24,351 bases of DNA from the NCBI GenBank assembly GCA_024196135.1, contig JAMQCK010000412.1, positions 1 through 24,351 on the forward strand, in the 5' to 3' direction. A model generated the notes under the pieces. It searched no databases and was not told the DNA's origin. It saw only the letters and a list, made by a program, of their open reading frames with translations. The translations under genes were made by a program, and so were the position numbers. This document shows, piece after piece, positions 9,741 to 19,861 of the stretch. Position 1 is the first letter of the stretch, and every line of letters begins with the position of its first letter. Source of the DNA: Pleurotus ostreatus/Saccharomyces cerevisiae fusant. Taxonomy: Eukaryota > Opisthokonta.

Positions 9741-9820
9741 GGCGTGAAGACGAATGGGGGAGGGGTGAAGACGAATGGGTGGCGTGAAGACGGATGGGAG
9801 GCACGAAGACGAATACTGAG
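9741..9820. repeat. Tandem repeat of about 20 bp, 4 copies
   Basis: GTGAAGACGAATGGG-like units start at about 9741, 9763, 9781 and 9801 (unit lengths 22, 18, 20 and 20 bp). The last is diverged (CACGAAGACGAAT). It lies in the spacer 140 bp past the MITE. Confidence 0.75.
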
Positions 9821-11326
9821 CCAAGCAAAAGCGGAAGATGAGTGCCGGAAACGGAGAGCGCGGAAGACGAACGTGCCAGGGCATGGGTGGTACGGAGTAA
9901 GGACGGAGCCATTCAAAGTCAGTGCTTGGAGGAGTGTAAGTAAGCTACTTATGGTAAAGGCCGCAAGTACCGTGGGTGTACTCATCGGCCCGAATGGGTA
10001 GGCGGCAGCTCAACTTCAACCGTGACCATCACTGTCACGTCACTCTGACCCCCCTACTGACCCTCGCGCTGACCCCGACTGACCTTTCAACGTTAGCTTC
10101 CATTGCTATGTTTCCATCCTCCTGGCGAAAAGTGCAAAATTTGAGCGTATATGGGCCTTGTATTTGTTTTTGAATAGAAAGAAGGCGTATCTCGTAGTGG
10201 TAGTGCGTAAGATATGAGTACGAAAGGCGCGCTCGCGCTGAGGCACCCGCGGCCGCGACGCGTCGAGGATCAGCTTGGCCATAGCGTGTGGATCTCGAGA
10301 GTCGTGGCGGATCTCGGGGGAAGGGAGCTATAGCAGTGGAAGAAGAGGGAGAGCTATGCACAAGAAGAAAGGAGGAAGCAGAAAGAGGAGATGCGGAGAA
10401 GGTGCCAGATATTGGATGGCCGGGCGCGATGAAGGCAGGGGTTTTCGGAGAGGGCGAATGTGGCAACGATATGTAGAGGTAAGCGCGAGTATAGTGTCCG
10501 TTGCTCGAAGCCTGAGATATGTTGTGTTCGCCGGACTGGGCGGGACTGAACGCGAAGATAAACGCATACTGCTACTTGGAGGAGAACAGAGGTAGGACGT
10601 AGGACGATCCGCTAGCGTATGAAGAGCGATGGCGCAGCCTCGCGAAGAGAGATCGCGCAGTCGACCGAAGATGTGTTCGCCCTCGGGTGGCACCCGGTGG
10701 AAATTGTGGCGCATATCAGCCTCAGACGTACGGAGGGTCGAACGTGGACGATCGTGCGCGACAAGACTTGCCTCGAATCCATCTTCGCTGCGGTATATTG
10801 GCCTACTCGTTTGTCTGCGGAAGGTGGCATCAGTGCCGATTACGAGCAGAGATATCAGATTACTCACAAAAGCTGGAAGCGCTTGCGGAGGTGATGAAGT
10901 GCTCTATATCAATCAGAGTTCGCATCGGACGCAGTCAATTTTGCGCCCGCGACCGAGCGCAGCGATGACTCTGTGTCGGACGCAGTCAATTACTCTATCG
11001 GCTGCGGGCGACGTTTTTCGCGGCAGTCCCGAGTCGACTAAACCATCCGTGGTAGTCTCGAGTTCGCCGACCAGGGTGGACTATACCATCCCGGGCAGTC
11101 GACGACGCCCTCTCGAGCTCGGTAGTAGCCAGATATACCGCGATTATCAACGACCCACCCGGGTTTCGCGCTTGTTCCTGCGTCGGGGGCTGTTGACAAC
11201 GTAGGGGACGACGTAAGGATATTGAACGAGTAGCGCTGGGTTTATGGCACGAGTAAGCGCCGTATGCCTCGTCCGTCCGACTGAATGCAAGAAGTGTAGC
11301 GTGCACACACGAAGTACAGTTCCGAG

Positions 11327-11368
11327 TTGCTCGCGGACACACACCGCTTGCTCGCGGGCACACGCCTC
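11327..11368. repeat. 21-bp tandem duplication
   Basis: Two adjacent 21-bp units (11327-11347 and 11348-11368) both begin TTGCTCGCGG and continue CACAC, with only a few differences. No gene is evident here. Confidence 0.65.
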
Positions 11369-12387
11369 GCATCCGATGAAGATTGAATGCGACCCGCTTG
11401 ATCGCCGGGAAGGACGAGGACGCGCACGTCCGTATGTCGGTGGAGACGATGACGTCGGCGGAGACGTCGATGACGGGGGCGGGGGTTGCCGATGACGGTG
11501 GCGGGGAATTTTGGTGACGATTTTGCATGACCAGCGATGACCGCGCTGCAGGCCCGCCGCGAGCCTCGAGGCGAATTTTTGCGGCTCAAGGAAGGATGAG
11601 GAACGCCAGATGACCTCCCGCGCGCCGTGGCGTGCGCCTCCCGACCGCCGAGCCCGACCCCCGCCATGGCGACTGCGACAGGCAGGCCTGTCTCACCTCG
11701 TTTGTAGAACGGGAGCACCCTTTGTCGAACGAACTCGGCCAAGGACGTACGGCGTGGGAATGCGTCGAAAAAGGGAATTGTGGCGGCGGGATCGTGCCGC
11801 GCGAAGCCAAAAAGTCGAACCGTGACCATGGGGAGGTGTGTCACCCCAGTTCAGAGTCTCACCGCGGGAGGCGTGGGGATGGGTGTGCCATGGGGAGCGG
11901 GGTGGCACTATGGGGACGCCATTGTGCTGATAGTGGGCCGTTGTGCTATCGTGGTCGCACCCTCGCCTCGTACTCCCACTCGTTATCGCATCGATCTTCG
12001 AGGAGGTGCTTGTGCGTTGAGCGCCGGCGAGGCGGGCATAGAAATGAATGACGTTCTTCTTACGAGGAATCCTGATGGCCTGACACGACTGCTTTGTTGC
12101 CAGGAGGTGCTTCCCGTCGTGAAAGTTTATTGGGCGACGAGGAACGCTGGTCGACGCCGTGGTCGATGCTGAGCCATGTCTGTCCTGTTGGTATTAGCGT
12201 GAGCCTTAGCCCAGTCTAGACGGGATCGAATCTCGTAAGACGGTTGACGGCGGGCCCGGGACGAGGTCCATTGAGTGAGATCAGGCCGGATGGAGCAAGC
12301 CCTGACTGAAATTTTGAACATCGCATCGCATCACGCACGGTTTGAATTGGGTCTGGGAGTGCATTCGATGTTGACATTTTGTGTGCT

Positions 12388-12394
12388 TATATAG
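12388..12394 (+). promoter_or_regulatory. TATA box of the CBM21 gene
   Basis: TATATAG within GCTTATATAGCACC lies 76 bp upstream of the ATG at 12470. It is followed by a C-rich leader. The spacing suits a core promoter with a short 5' UTR. Assigned by motif and position only. Confidence 0.55.
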
Positions 12395-12469
12395 CACCCC
12401 GCCCGCGCGGGAGCACTTGTCGACGACCTCTGCCCCGCCCCGCCCACGTCCCCGTCCCCCGTCCACGCC

Positions 12470-13910
12470 ATGCAAGCGACGACGTTCCCGACCGCGACCG
12501 CGACGACGTTCCCGCTCGCCCGCAGCCGGGGCCACCGCCGCTCGCCGGCCGCGGACCTGTTCAACTCGGGCGCAGGTGTAGGCGCAGCAGCAGCAGCAGC
12601 AGCAGCAGGCCTCCCCACCTTTGGCGCAGGCGCAGCAGCACCCGCCGCCTTCCCCTTCCCCGTCCGCCCCGCCCGGCGCGTCTTTCATATCCAGGACGAC
12701 GGGGACAGCTCCTCGGACGACGATCGAGCGCAGGGGCCTTCCTCCTCGTCGGCCATCCCCAGGTCGCCCTCGCTGGCCATTCCCTTCCCCCGCACGGCGT
12801 CCCCCGCGCCCTCACCGACCGCGACGCGCCCGCCGCTCCCGCGCTCGCAGTCCGCGCCGACGGTGCGCCGCCCGCTAAAGCCGTCGCTCAAGAGCGCCTC
12901 CTCGCCACATGTGCGCGCGCTCTCGGCCCCCGCGACGCCTGGCGGCTCCCTCCGCGTGCGCTTCGACGAAGAGCTCGAGCGCGTGTGCACGTTCACGAAG
13001 TCGAGCGCGGTGGCGAGCTTGTTATCTCCTTCCGCGGAGACGGCTACCGCGACGCAGTTCGACTTCCCGATCATGCCAGTGCCGGCCCCAGCGAAGTACG
13101 AGATCGACGTCGCCGCGTCGAGCCCGATACCCAGCTGCAGCGCCTCCGCGGGCGACTACATCCGGTTGGAGTCCTTATCGGTATCGAACTCGCCCGCCGT
13201 CGCGATCGCCGGCAGCGTCCTCGTGCGCAACGTCGCCTTCCAGAAGGATGTCGCGCTGCGTTTTACTATGGATGGCTGGACGACCACCTCGGAGGTCGCT
13301 GCGCGCTACGCCAGCAGCACGCCGGACGGTCGTGACCGCTTCAGCTTCACGATCCCTCTGGCGGGTTCGCGCGACGAACGCCTCATGGAGTGCGTCGCAC
13401 GGTACACGAGCCAGGGCGTTGGAGAGTGGTGGGATAACAACAACGGTGCCAACTACAAGGTCTTGGTTCGGAGAGGTGCGTTCAGACTGTTCGTTGTTGT
13501 CCAGCCATATCTAATCTTTGTCTTCAGTACCTACTCCCCCGCCCTCGACGCCGGTCAATAAGGCTGGACGGTTCGCCGCGCGCGCACCTGCGCCAGCACC
13601 CGTGGTTCCCGCGGTTCTACCCCGCAGGCCTGTGCACATCGACACCGCGCCTCGCAGGCTCAACGAAGTCGCGGCGCCTCGCAAGCAGATCAGCATCGCG
13701 CCCCGCAGCGCATGGTCGGACTCCGACTCCGACTCATCCTCGGACGAGGAGGCGATTCGCACTCCGGAGGACCTTGAGGAGCCCGCGGAGATCAGCGCGA
13801 AGGCTGCCTTGGACTCTCCTCTGTCCGCGCCCGCGTACCGCGACCTGATCAGCGAGTGGTGCTTCCTCACCACCTCGACGCCGCTCGTCGCGGACTACAT
13901 CGCCGCATAG
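12470..13910 (+). CDS. CBM21-domain protein phosphatase 1 targeting subunit (GAC1/PIG-like)
   Basis: Predicted exons are 12470-13475 and 13528-13910 (52-bp intron, GTGCGT..TTCAG, phase 1), giving 462 residues. The first 155 residues are low complexity and include an Ala run (39-46), an acidic Ser/Asp patch (79-85) and many Ser-Pro sites. LRVRFDEELERVCTF (161-175) contains RVRF, the RVxF-type docking motif for PP1. The CBM21 domain occupies about 225-335 and ends with the family signature WWDNNNGANYKV (320-331), preceded by a typical VRNVAFQKDVALRFTMDGW strand. The 127-residue tail is Ala/Pro-rich with an acidic Ser/Asp cluster. By family knowledge such proteins tether PP1 to glycogen and promote glycogen synthase dephosphorylation; the exact partner is inferred. 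The chosen ATG is the first in frame after a TATA box. Confidence 0.9.
12584..12607 (+). repeat. In-frame (GCA)8 microsatellite encoding poly-Ala
   Basis: Eight pure GCA codons encode residues 39-46 of the CBM21 protein, in its disordered N-terminus. Pure triplet purity predicts length variation between strains without frame loss. Confidence 0.9.
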
Positions 13911-15227
13911 GCGCGCGGCGCGTAAGTCCGCTGGATGCATCACCCGCGTTGGACGTGTCCTGTCACCGCTCGGGATTCTTGTCCTGTCAGCGCGCTTGAC
14001 ACCTCACCTCCACTGCGAAGGTGCTAATCCGGCGGCGGTAGAGCGCATAGAGCCCCTCGGCCGCCTAGAGTCCGCGATCGCCTTCACTGTCGATCGCGGG
14101 CGCCTGCCCTGTTGGTCGCGCACGCCTTGTTGATGCCCACGCACGTTTCCCCTCGTCCAGCCCCTCTGTCGATCACGCACACATCCCACCCTATCCCTCC
14201 CCCCCGGCCGATCGCCGTCGACTGGCTGACCTGACCGATCACGCCTGCCTCCCCGGCCGATCGCCAGCCCCCTCGGACACATATTTGATTCCTATTTACA
14301 AAAACCGGGTCTCCGTCATATCACGCATGCTCTCCTCTCTCCTGGCGGTGCTTTTTTCATCTCATCGTTTCTGTTTGTACTTGGTGGTGTCTCTTTGCGT
14401 TTTCTGTACTACCTCTTTCTCCTTTGGCTACTGATACGTTCTCCATATACGGTTTGGCCAGCTCCCCATCATCGATATATAGCACGTCGGTCAGGGCTCG
14501 CGCCTATTGACACGGCCTGCTTATCTTTCCCCGCGGATCCATCCCACATACACATCCACCCACCCTCACCCCATATCCCCCACGCCACGCTTCGCACCCC
14601 CGATTGCCCAGTGTCGGCCCTGCTGACCTTGGGCGTGCTCTAAATTATTCGCTTTTCTTTCTTTTCTACCCTTGCCCATGCACTCGTGCGCTGCGCGATT
14701 CACTTCTTCTCACCCACCCCGCCAGCGGCCTTGGACCCAGCCGCAACGGTCTTAGTACCGTACTCAGCCGCCTCACACATACCTACACCCCACTACCATG
14801 GCTCCAACGCCTGGACTGCCTCGGCACACCCGGGCCTGCCTGCCTTACGCAGCCGCCCCTGTACTACCACCACTAGAGCAAAAAGTCCGCCACCTCACTT
14901 ACGAATAGTTACGCCCCCCGTCGACGATTAGTACTCACCGGACCAGTAGAGAGGGTTGATATACGTGGTTTTTGGGTTTTTAATGCGCGAGTGTGAGGTG
15001 TGAACTTCAAGATTACGATGGCGAACTTCAAGGTCAGGCAAGGCGCGAATCCGACTCAAAATTGCGACACATCTTTTCAGAATAAAGAACAACCTTTGAG
15101 GTAAAATAAGGTACGACATAGACGATCCCGTGAAGGGTGAGGCCGCACCATTCAGTCAATTCGTCGGCCCAGAGCGCGACAGAGATTTGGGGCACTTTAC
15201 GGGGCGGGGAAGAGCGGGAAGTCCGAA

Positions 15228-15309
15228 TGAATGTGTGGACGGATTCGATTGAATGCGTGGACGAGTTCGACTGAATAGATGGACGACTTCGATTGAATAG
15301 ATAGACGAT
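15228..15309. repeat. 22-bp tandem array, about 3.7 copies
   Basis: Units start at 15228, 15250, 15272 and 15294, exactly 22 bp apart, each TGAAT followed by a GTGGACGA-TTCGA-like core. The last is truncated at about 16 bp. Unit divergence is low (a few substitutions per unit). Confidence 0.8.
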
Positions 15310-15370
15310 TGAATGAACAATTTAACTATCAGCTAACAGAAGGACTGGGCAGGACGACAGGAGTGCTGCT

Positions 15371-15430
15371 ATTGACGGCAGGAGAGGTCCATTGACGGCA
15401 GGGGATGTCCATTGACGGCAGGGGAAGAGT
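15371..15430. repeat. 20-bp tandem array, 3 copies
   Basis: Units at 15371, 15391 and 15411 each start ATTGACGGCAGG and differ only in the last 8 bases. Exact 20-bp spacing. This is the least diverged array in the window, so probably the youngest. Confidence 0.85.
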
Positions 15431-15786
15431 ATGGTGTGAGGGGTGGTGAAAGATAACGAAAGAATCGACGAGGTGGCGCGAGTCAGTGAAGCAGCAGTCA
15501 ATTGAGCGGTCATTGTGCGAGGTCCCGCAAGCGCCGCCCATCAATGAAGACCTTCGGTGAGTGAAGGAAGGAGGGTAGGAAGTTAGCGCCGCGTTCCTGT
15601 TCATTCAAGTTGATATGCAGCCTTCCTGTTCATTGAGACACTTCGCGGCCAGAAGTTCATCTCCCTTCTATTGTTGCCAGCGATTATGGGAGAGGAAGTA
15701 AGGTGGACTTCGAAGGGCAGAAGATAGAGCGCACGAGCAAGAAGAATGAGGCGCGCTGCGAGGGTGTAAAGCGTGACGGTCACAGT

Positions 15787-15912
15787 TGGAGTCGCGGACG
15801 ACGGTAGCAGGCGAAGATAGGGCGCGGTTGGAGTAGGCGACGATGGGTAGCGGCGGCGAGAAGACGAGAATGGAGTAGACGAAGGCAGATAGCTCCGCCT
15901 CGATGAAATATG
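15787..15912. repeat. 42-bp tandem array, 3 diverged copies
   Basis: TGGAGT recurs at 15787, 15829 and 15871, exactly 42 bp apart, followed by similar GACGA-GG-TAGC sequence. The first two units are clearly alike and the third is more diverged. The minus-strand reading gives 14-residue repeats of SSRRxYPSS type, but the surrounding frame does not look like a known protein. Confidence 0.55.
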
Positions 15913-16101
15913 AGCTGTTAGCGTTGAGGGAGTAGGAGGAAGATAGCTACATACTGTGTGCAGTCCCTCGTGTACGCGATCCTTTGCTTCAGAAGCGCAC
16001 GTTCGGAGATGGCATAGTCGCTTTGGGAGAGGTATAGCACCCATAGGCACCCACTCGGAGCTCGATAGCATACACCGGAGATGCATACCAGCGGAGAAGG
16101 G

Positions 16102-16185
16102 CTTCTGTAGATGTTGTCCGCGTATCTACGGTCGCAGACAGACCTTCTACGGATGCAGAACGACCTTCTACAGATACAGACTGTG
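16102..16185. repeat. 21-bp tandem array A, 4 copies
   Basis: Units start at 16102, 16123, 16144 and 16165 in exact 21-bp phase with the shared core (C/T)(T/A)TCT(G/A)(T/C)(A/G)G. The last two are closest (CTTCTACGGATGCAGAAC versus CTTCTACAGATACAGACT). On the plus strand the last units read as seven-residue repeats, RSQTDLL, RMQNDLL and so on. Confidence 0.7.
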
Positions 16186-16200
16186 TGCAAGTTGATCTTC

Positions 16201-16284
16201 AATAGGCACTACGCGCCCTGCCATAGGCGCTATCCGCCATTCCATGGGCACTACCCGTCCTTCCTCAGGTCACTCGGCCCTTCG
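16201..16284. repeat. 21-bp tandem array B, 4 copies
   Basis: Units start at 16201, 16222, 16243 and 16264 in exact 21-bp phase, sharing CATAGGCACTA-C--CC-like sequence unrelated to array A. The fourth unit is most diverged. Only 15 bp separate it from array A. Confidence 0.7.
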
Positions 16285-16728
16285 AAGGCCTTCCGAATCA
16301 GCGCAGCCTTTGTGCGTGATAGCGGGAGGTTCCGGTGTCGCCAGGCCGTGGCCATGGATCAAATGCCCAGAAATTGCGAGAGCGCCACCTCGGGTTCAGA
16401 TGATCTTGAAGAGAGCGCCCAGAAAACCTCGAGGACGCTTCCTAGAGATCTTGCATAGTTGAGATAACCGTGAAGCCTCCGCCCAGATAGCCTTGAGTCG
16501 ACCGCCCAGATCATCGCGGCAGGGGCGGCCAGGTGACCCGCCACCGCCGCCTCCGCCCCTGGCGACTGGCCGATGGGTGCCGCTGACAGGCCGACGACGA
16601 GATGTGGTTAACTGCCGACAAATGAGTTCAGCTGACCCGCCGCCGACTAGGCAGATGACAGTCCCCAGTCTAAATGTGATAAGATTGAATCTGCGGGACC
16701 GAGGCTATTGATCCCCTTTCGTTCGAGG

Positions 16729-16808
16729 GTGACGGTCACTGTTCGGAATGCGGAGCGGCTTTGGTCTAGTGACGGTCCCTGTTTGTTCGGACGCGGAGTG
16801 CTATGGGC
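16729..16808. repeat. 40-bp imperfect direct duplication
   Basis: GTGACGGTCACTG at 16729 and GTGACGGTCCCTG at 16769 are each followed by TTCGGA-GCGGAG-G-like sequence, with a small insertion in the second copy. No gene is evident. Confidence 0.55.
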
Positions 16809-19330
16809 TTGCGGTAGTCCCATGATCCCTGGTCAGAAGGCCATAAGCTAGCGACACCGACTAGGACGTACCTACTCCATCGCCGAGCCCGTTCCGCAGG
16901 CTAAATCGTCGCGGGAGCGGCGTAGTGGTAGGCTAGTAAGCGCAGATCGCGTCGTCTAGACCGTCGAGAGAGGCAGAGCACCACAAGTAAAGATCGAGAA
17001 GAACGCAGAGCACCACGAGAAAGACGGACTGCACCACCGCTCGCGCTACCTCCGAGCTGCGCAGGGATCACATCATCAACGTTGAAAGCGCACCTTATCG
17101 GTATTGGGAGCCTAGGCGTTGGCAGTTTGTAGGCCGTCGAGGACATCGTCCAAAACCTCCCGCGAAGGCCGTAAATTGCGGCGCAGCGCTCTCACGCCGT
17201 TCCAAAATGCACGTACTGCTTTGTAGACAACGATGAACTCTACCACATCGTTTGTAGGCCGTCCTTCATTTCGACGACCGAGGCTCTGCAACCCATTCGG
17301 TGCGGCAGCGTACACCTAATGAGCGTGGGTCGAAAAGATGCGCGAGCTGGTCGACTGTATGGGTCAAGGCAGGCCAAGTATGGGTTCGGGAGATCATCGA
17401 GAGGGAAGCACAGATAAAGGCCCATGGATCGGTCTATTTCCCATAGCAGGCAAAGCTGTTCTCGAACTCGAGAGCACGAGGCGGTTCCCGAGTCAGACGA
17501 CGGTGATGTCCGACGCGTGCGGGAGCGATCACCTTGCTGGGCGGAGGTCGATTGACACGCGAGGCGGAGAGGTTACCGGGTCAGGAAAGAACTGCGAAGA
17601 AGTCCAGAGACGATCGGCAACTCAGAAGGAAGCACTTGTAAGCGATGGTCCTCAGACTGCGCAACGCCTCCCCCGCGGGCAGCGATAGCAGGAGGCCCTC
17701 ACGTGAAGAAATATAGAGTTTTCACGTAAGCACGCGGCGGGGGATCGAGGCGGCAAAGGTGAGTGCATCGTCGGCAGCGTCGAGAGAGGGTGCTGCCTGG
17801 TCCACGTGAAAGGGACTACTGCTTCGGAGGCAGAGCCACGGTCAGCTTCCCCGCAGGCGAGGTTGTCCTACCCCACGGGGAGGAGGTGGGGATGTTTGGG
17901 GGAGGCGTTGAGGTCTTATCGAGCCGGGCAATTCAAAGTAGGGATCGCGAAGTATCAATAGAGGTATTGCAAGAACCACTTCAATGTTATCTAAACGGAG
18001 CTCCTTGTGGTGAAGTAGCCGACCAGGGTCTGCGATGCGTCTTTAGGTCGGGTAGTAGTCAGATGGCCTCAGCTTCGTCTGAGATGTCGCGAGGATTCAA
18101 CTCGGGGGATCCGCCAGGTTGAGCATATTGCGCGAGGAATGCTGGGGGGTTTTTTGAGACTGTACAAGCCCTCCAAGAAAGCCAACCTCCGAGGTCCAAG
18201 TAGACAGAAGATTTCGCGTCTTCAAGTCGAAGTCGTGGCGGGAAGAAACAACTGCACGTGCATGACATCAATGAGTACAATGGCGTGGGAATTATCGGTG
18301 ATTGCCGCTCATCTGAACCACGATGTTCAACACGAGGCCTTGTTGGTCCGACACGCCCTTGTGTTAGTCCCGACATCCGCGAAAGACGTCCGCCGTGAAA
18401 CGGTAGCGGAGCCAATACACGGTAACGTGCCCTACATCGTCAGTCATATTCAGCAGGAAATAGCCCTGTAGAGCCATTGTTAGCCTTGCAAGAGCCATCC
18501 AGAGCCGCTCGTCCGACGAGCGACGAGCGCCTGATCACGGGCGGCGCGAGAGAAGGCACGGGAGTCGCGAGCGAAGGCATGCACGGTGTGAGAGAAGGTG
18601 CGAAAGCGCTGAGAGTTGTGTGCCCTGAGAACGAGACGCACGTAATAGAGGGACCACCAGCTGTGCATTGAAGGCCACCTAATGCGCTTCGGCGCCATGC
18701 ATCGTGCGAGTGCGCCGTCGGCCGCGGCGCCGACGTCGACAATACAACGAACAACGATATCTTGGGTTTGCCGACATTCATGGGAGCGGGAACCGCGTAC
18801 GCTGCGTACTGTGTCCCATCGCGTGAACAAGGCGCCTTCGGACGATGGACTTCGACGCCGAGCACAGTCTAGGTGGAGTGCTACTCTATTCAGTGCGGGC
18901 TGGGAATTGACTTGGAAGCAGGATAAGCAGGACAAGCGCACAAGGGATATGGAGAGCACCGAGTGGATCCGCGAGCACAGCCGATGGACGCCTCGAGCTC
19001 CGGCCTTGTCTCGCTTTTAGCGGAGGAAGGACGCGCCTTGTACCTGCCTAGCAAGCCGGACACAAAAGCTAGACAATGACCCGTGTCGGAACGGAGGCTG
19101 GGCTGCGGATGTCGTAGAGACCAGGAACGTGGGCTCGGCAACATAGCATTGCTGTAGCGTACGAGCAGCGGGGAGAGACCGGTGAGCATAAGTTATCTAG
19201 TAAGTGCAGGCGTGGACGGAACGGGGAGCGTGTCTATGATACAACAATGAGATCCAACAGTCCAAACAGGAAGCGGACGTAGGTATGTGGTCATGGAGGG
19301 AGATGAGAGCATCATGAGATGGGTGGATGC

Positions 19331-19808
19331 TCAATGCAATCCGTGCGGGTACCCCGAGTAGGGGGAGCGAATGCTGAGGCGCCGTGCGCTGCGCGGTTGA
19401 ACCGCGCGCGACATCTTCCGCAGGCGCTCGATGTTCTCCTTCGCGAGGAAGACAGTGCCGGTGTGCTCTTCGTAGAGCGTGCCTTCGTCGGCGAGGACCT
19501 CCAGGATGCGCAGGTCGGCGGGGTGCACGGCGAGCGTGCCGGCGAAGCGGAAGACGGAGACGCAGTCGTGGCGGAAGACCTTCACGTCGACCGCGGTCAT
19601 GCCCGTAAGGGGGGTATCTGGGCACACTGCAACGTTGTGCGTCAGTCGCGATGCAGACAGGACGATCAGTAATGTGGCGCGCACCCTGAACAAGGTGGAC
19701 GGCGTCCTTGATGGTGGCGAACGCGAATGACGCGCCCGGGCACGACCCTGCAGGCGTCGTAGTCGTCATTGAGGGCGCGTTGCACGGCGTGCAGATCGTG
19801 GCGCTCAT
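19331..19808 (-). CDS. Small uncharacterised protein, two exons
   Basis: On the minus strand, exon 1 is 19808-19685 and exon 2 is 19626-19331, with a 58-bp intron (GTGCGC..TTGCAG, phase 1), giving 139 residues. Exon 2 has strong GC-ending codon bias and a protein-like composition around CVSVFRFAGTLAVHPADL, EVLADEGTLYEEHTGTVFLA and ENIERLRKMSRAVQ. I do not recognise the family. There is no signal peptide, membrane segment or cysteine pattern. The start is the first ATG 46 bp after a TATA box, which supports a real transcript. The intron is the only joint I found that keeps both exons open. Exon 1 (Thr- and Pro-rich) is the less certain half. Confidence 0.5.
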
Positions 19809-19853
19809 TTGGAGGGGCAGGCGAAGGGGTGCCCGCCCATTCTCGGTGCGTCA

Positions 19854-19861
19854 CCTTTATA
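19854..19861 (-). promoter_or_regulatory. TATA box of the small two-exon gene
   Basis: TATAAAGG on the minus strand lies 46 bp upstream of the predicted ATG at 19808. The position is typical for a fungal core promoter with a short leader. It is the main evidence that the small gene is transcribed. Confidence 0.5.

Larger units (their letters stand above)
9603..12387. other. Intergenic spacer with short degenerate duplications, no supported gene
   Basis: About 2.8 kb between the MITE and the CBM21 gene. It holds a 20-bp-type array (9741-9820) and a 16-bp exact direct repeat TCGGACGCAGTCAATT (10925-10940 and 10976-10991). Further diverged repeats lie near 11036-11100 and a 21-bp duplication at 11327-11368. 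A GAC/GG-rich low-complexity stretch spans about 11426-11505. The open frames on both strands (for example 10328-10867 and 11242-11844, minus) are low-complexity or Arg-rich and match no family I know. No tRNA was recognised. Confidence 0.55.
13911..19330. other. 5.4-kb gene-poor region with clustered short tandem repeats
   Basis: I found no frame here with a recognisable domain, coherent exon structure or promoter. The first part (13.9-14.9 kb) is pyrimidine-rich. It has a 15-bp exact direct repeat CCCCGGCCGATCGCC at 14202-14216 and 14251-14265, and probably includes the CBM21 3' UTR. From 15.2 to 16.3 kb several unrelated arrays with 20-, 21-, 22- and 42-bp periods follow one another (listed separately). 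From 16.7 to 17.3 kb there are diverged 31-40 bp duplications, and GTTTGTAGGCCGTC occurs twice (about 17.13 and 17.25 kb). From 17.3 to 19.3 kb I see only weak short repeats. A decayed transposon is possible, but no reverse transcriptase, integrase or transposase motif or long terminal repeat was seen. Confidence 0.5.

Noticed and set aside
10328..10867. 179-codon minus-strand open frame with a hydrophobic tail
   Set aside because: The Leu/Pro-rich tail comes from a purine-rich low-complexity strand; no signal peptide at the start and no family match.
11242..11844. 200-codon minus-strand open frame
   Set aside because: Arg-rich, crosses the 21-bp duplication and a GAC/GG low-complexity stretch; no motif to support it.
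12196..12240. Possible tRNA because of GGATCGAATCTCG resembling a B box
   Set aside because: No matching A box or cloverleaf arms upstream; the TTCGA core is altered.
15601..16086. 161-codon minus-strand open frame with SSRRxYPSS repeats
   Set aside because: The repeats are explained by the 42-bp array; the rest has no domain and no promoter was seen.
15228..16284. CRISPR-like array
   Set aside because: Units are contiguous without unique spacers, diverged, and the DNA is eukaryotic by its introns.
17112..17315. Minus-strand frame ending VLDDVLDGLQTANA, protein-like in places
   Set aside because: Only 67 codons, with no exon partner found and internal similarity explained by a repeated GTTTGTAGGCCGTC; not enough to call a gene or transposon fragment.
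13911..19330. Hidden retrotransposon
   Set aside because: Open frames show no reverse transcriptase, integrase, RNase H or gag zinc-knuckle motif, and no long direct terminal repeats were visible.
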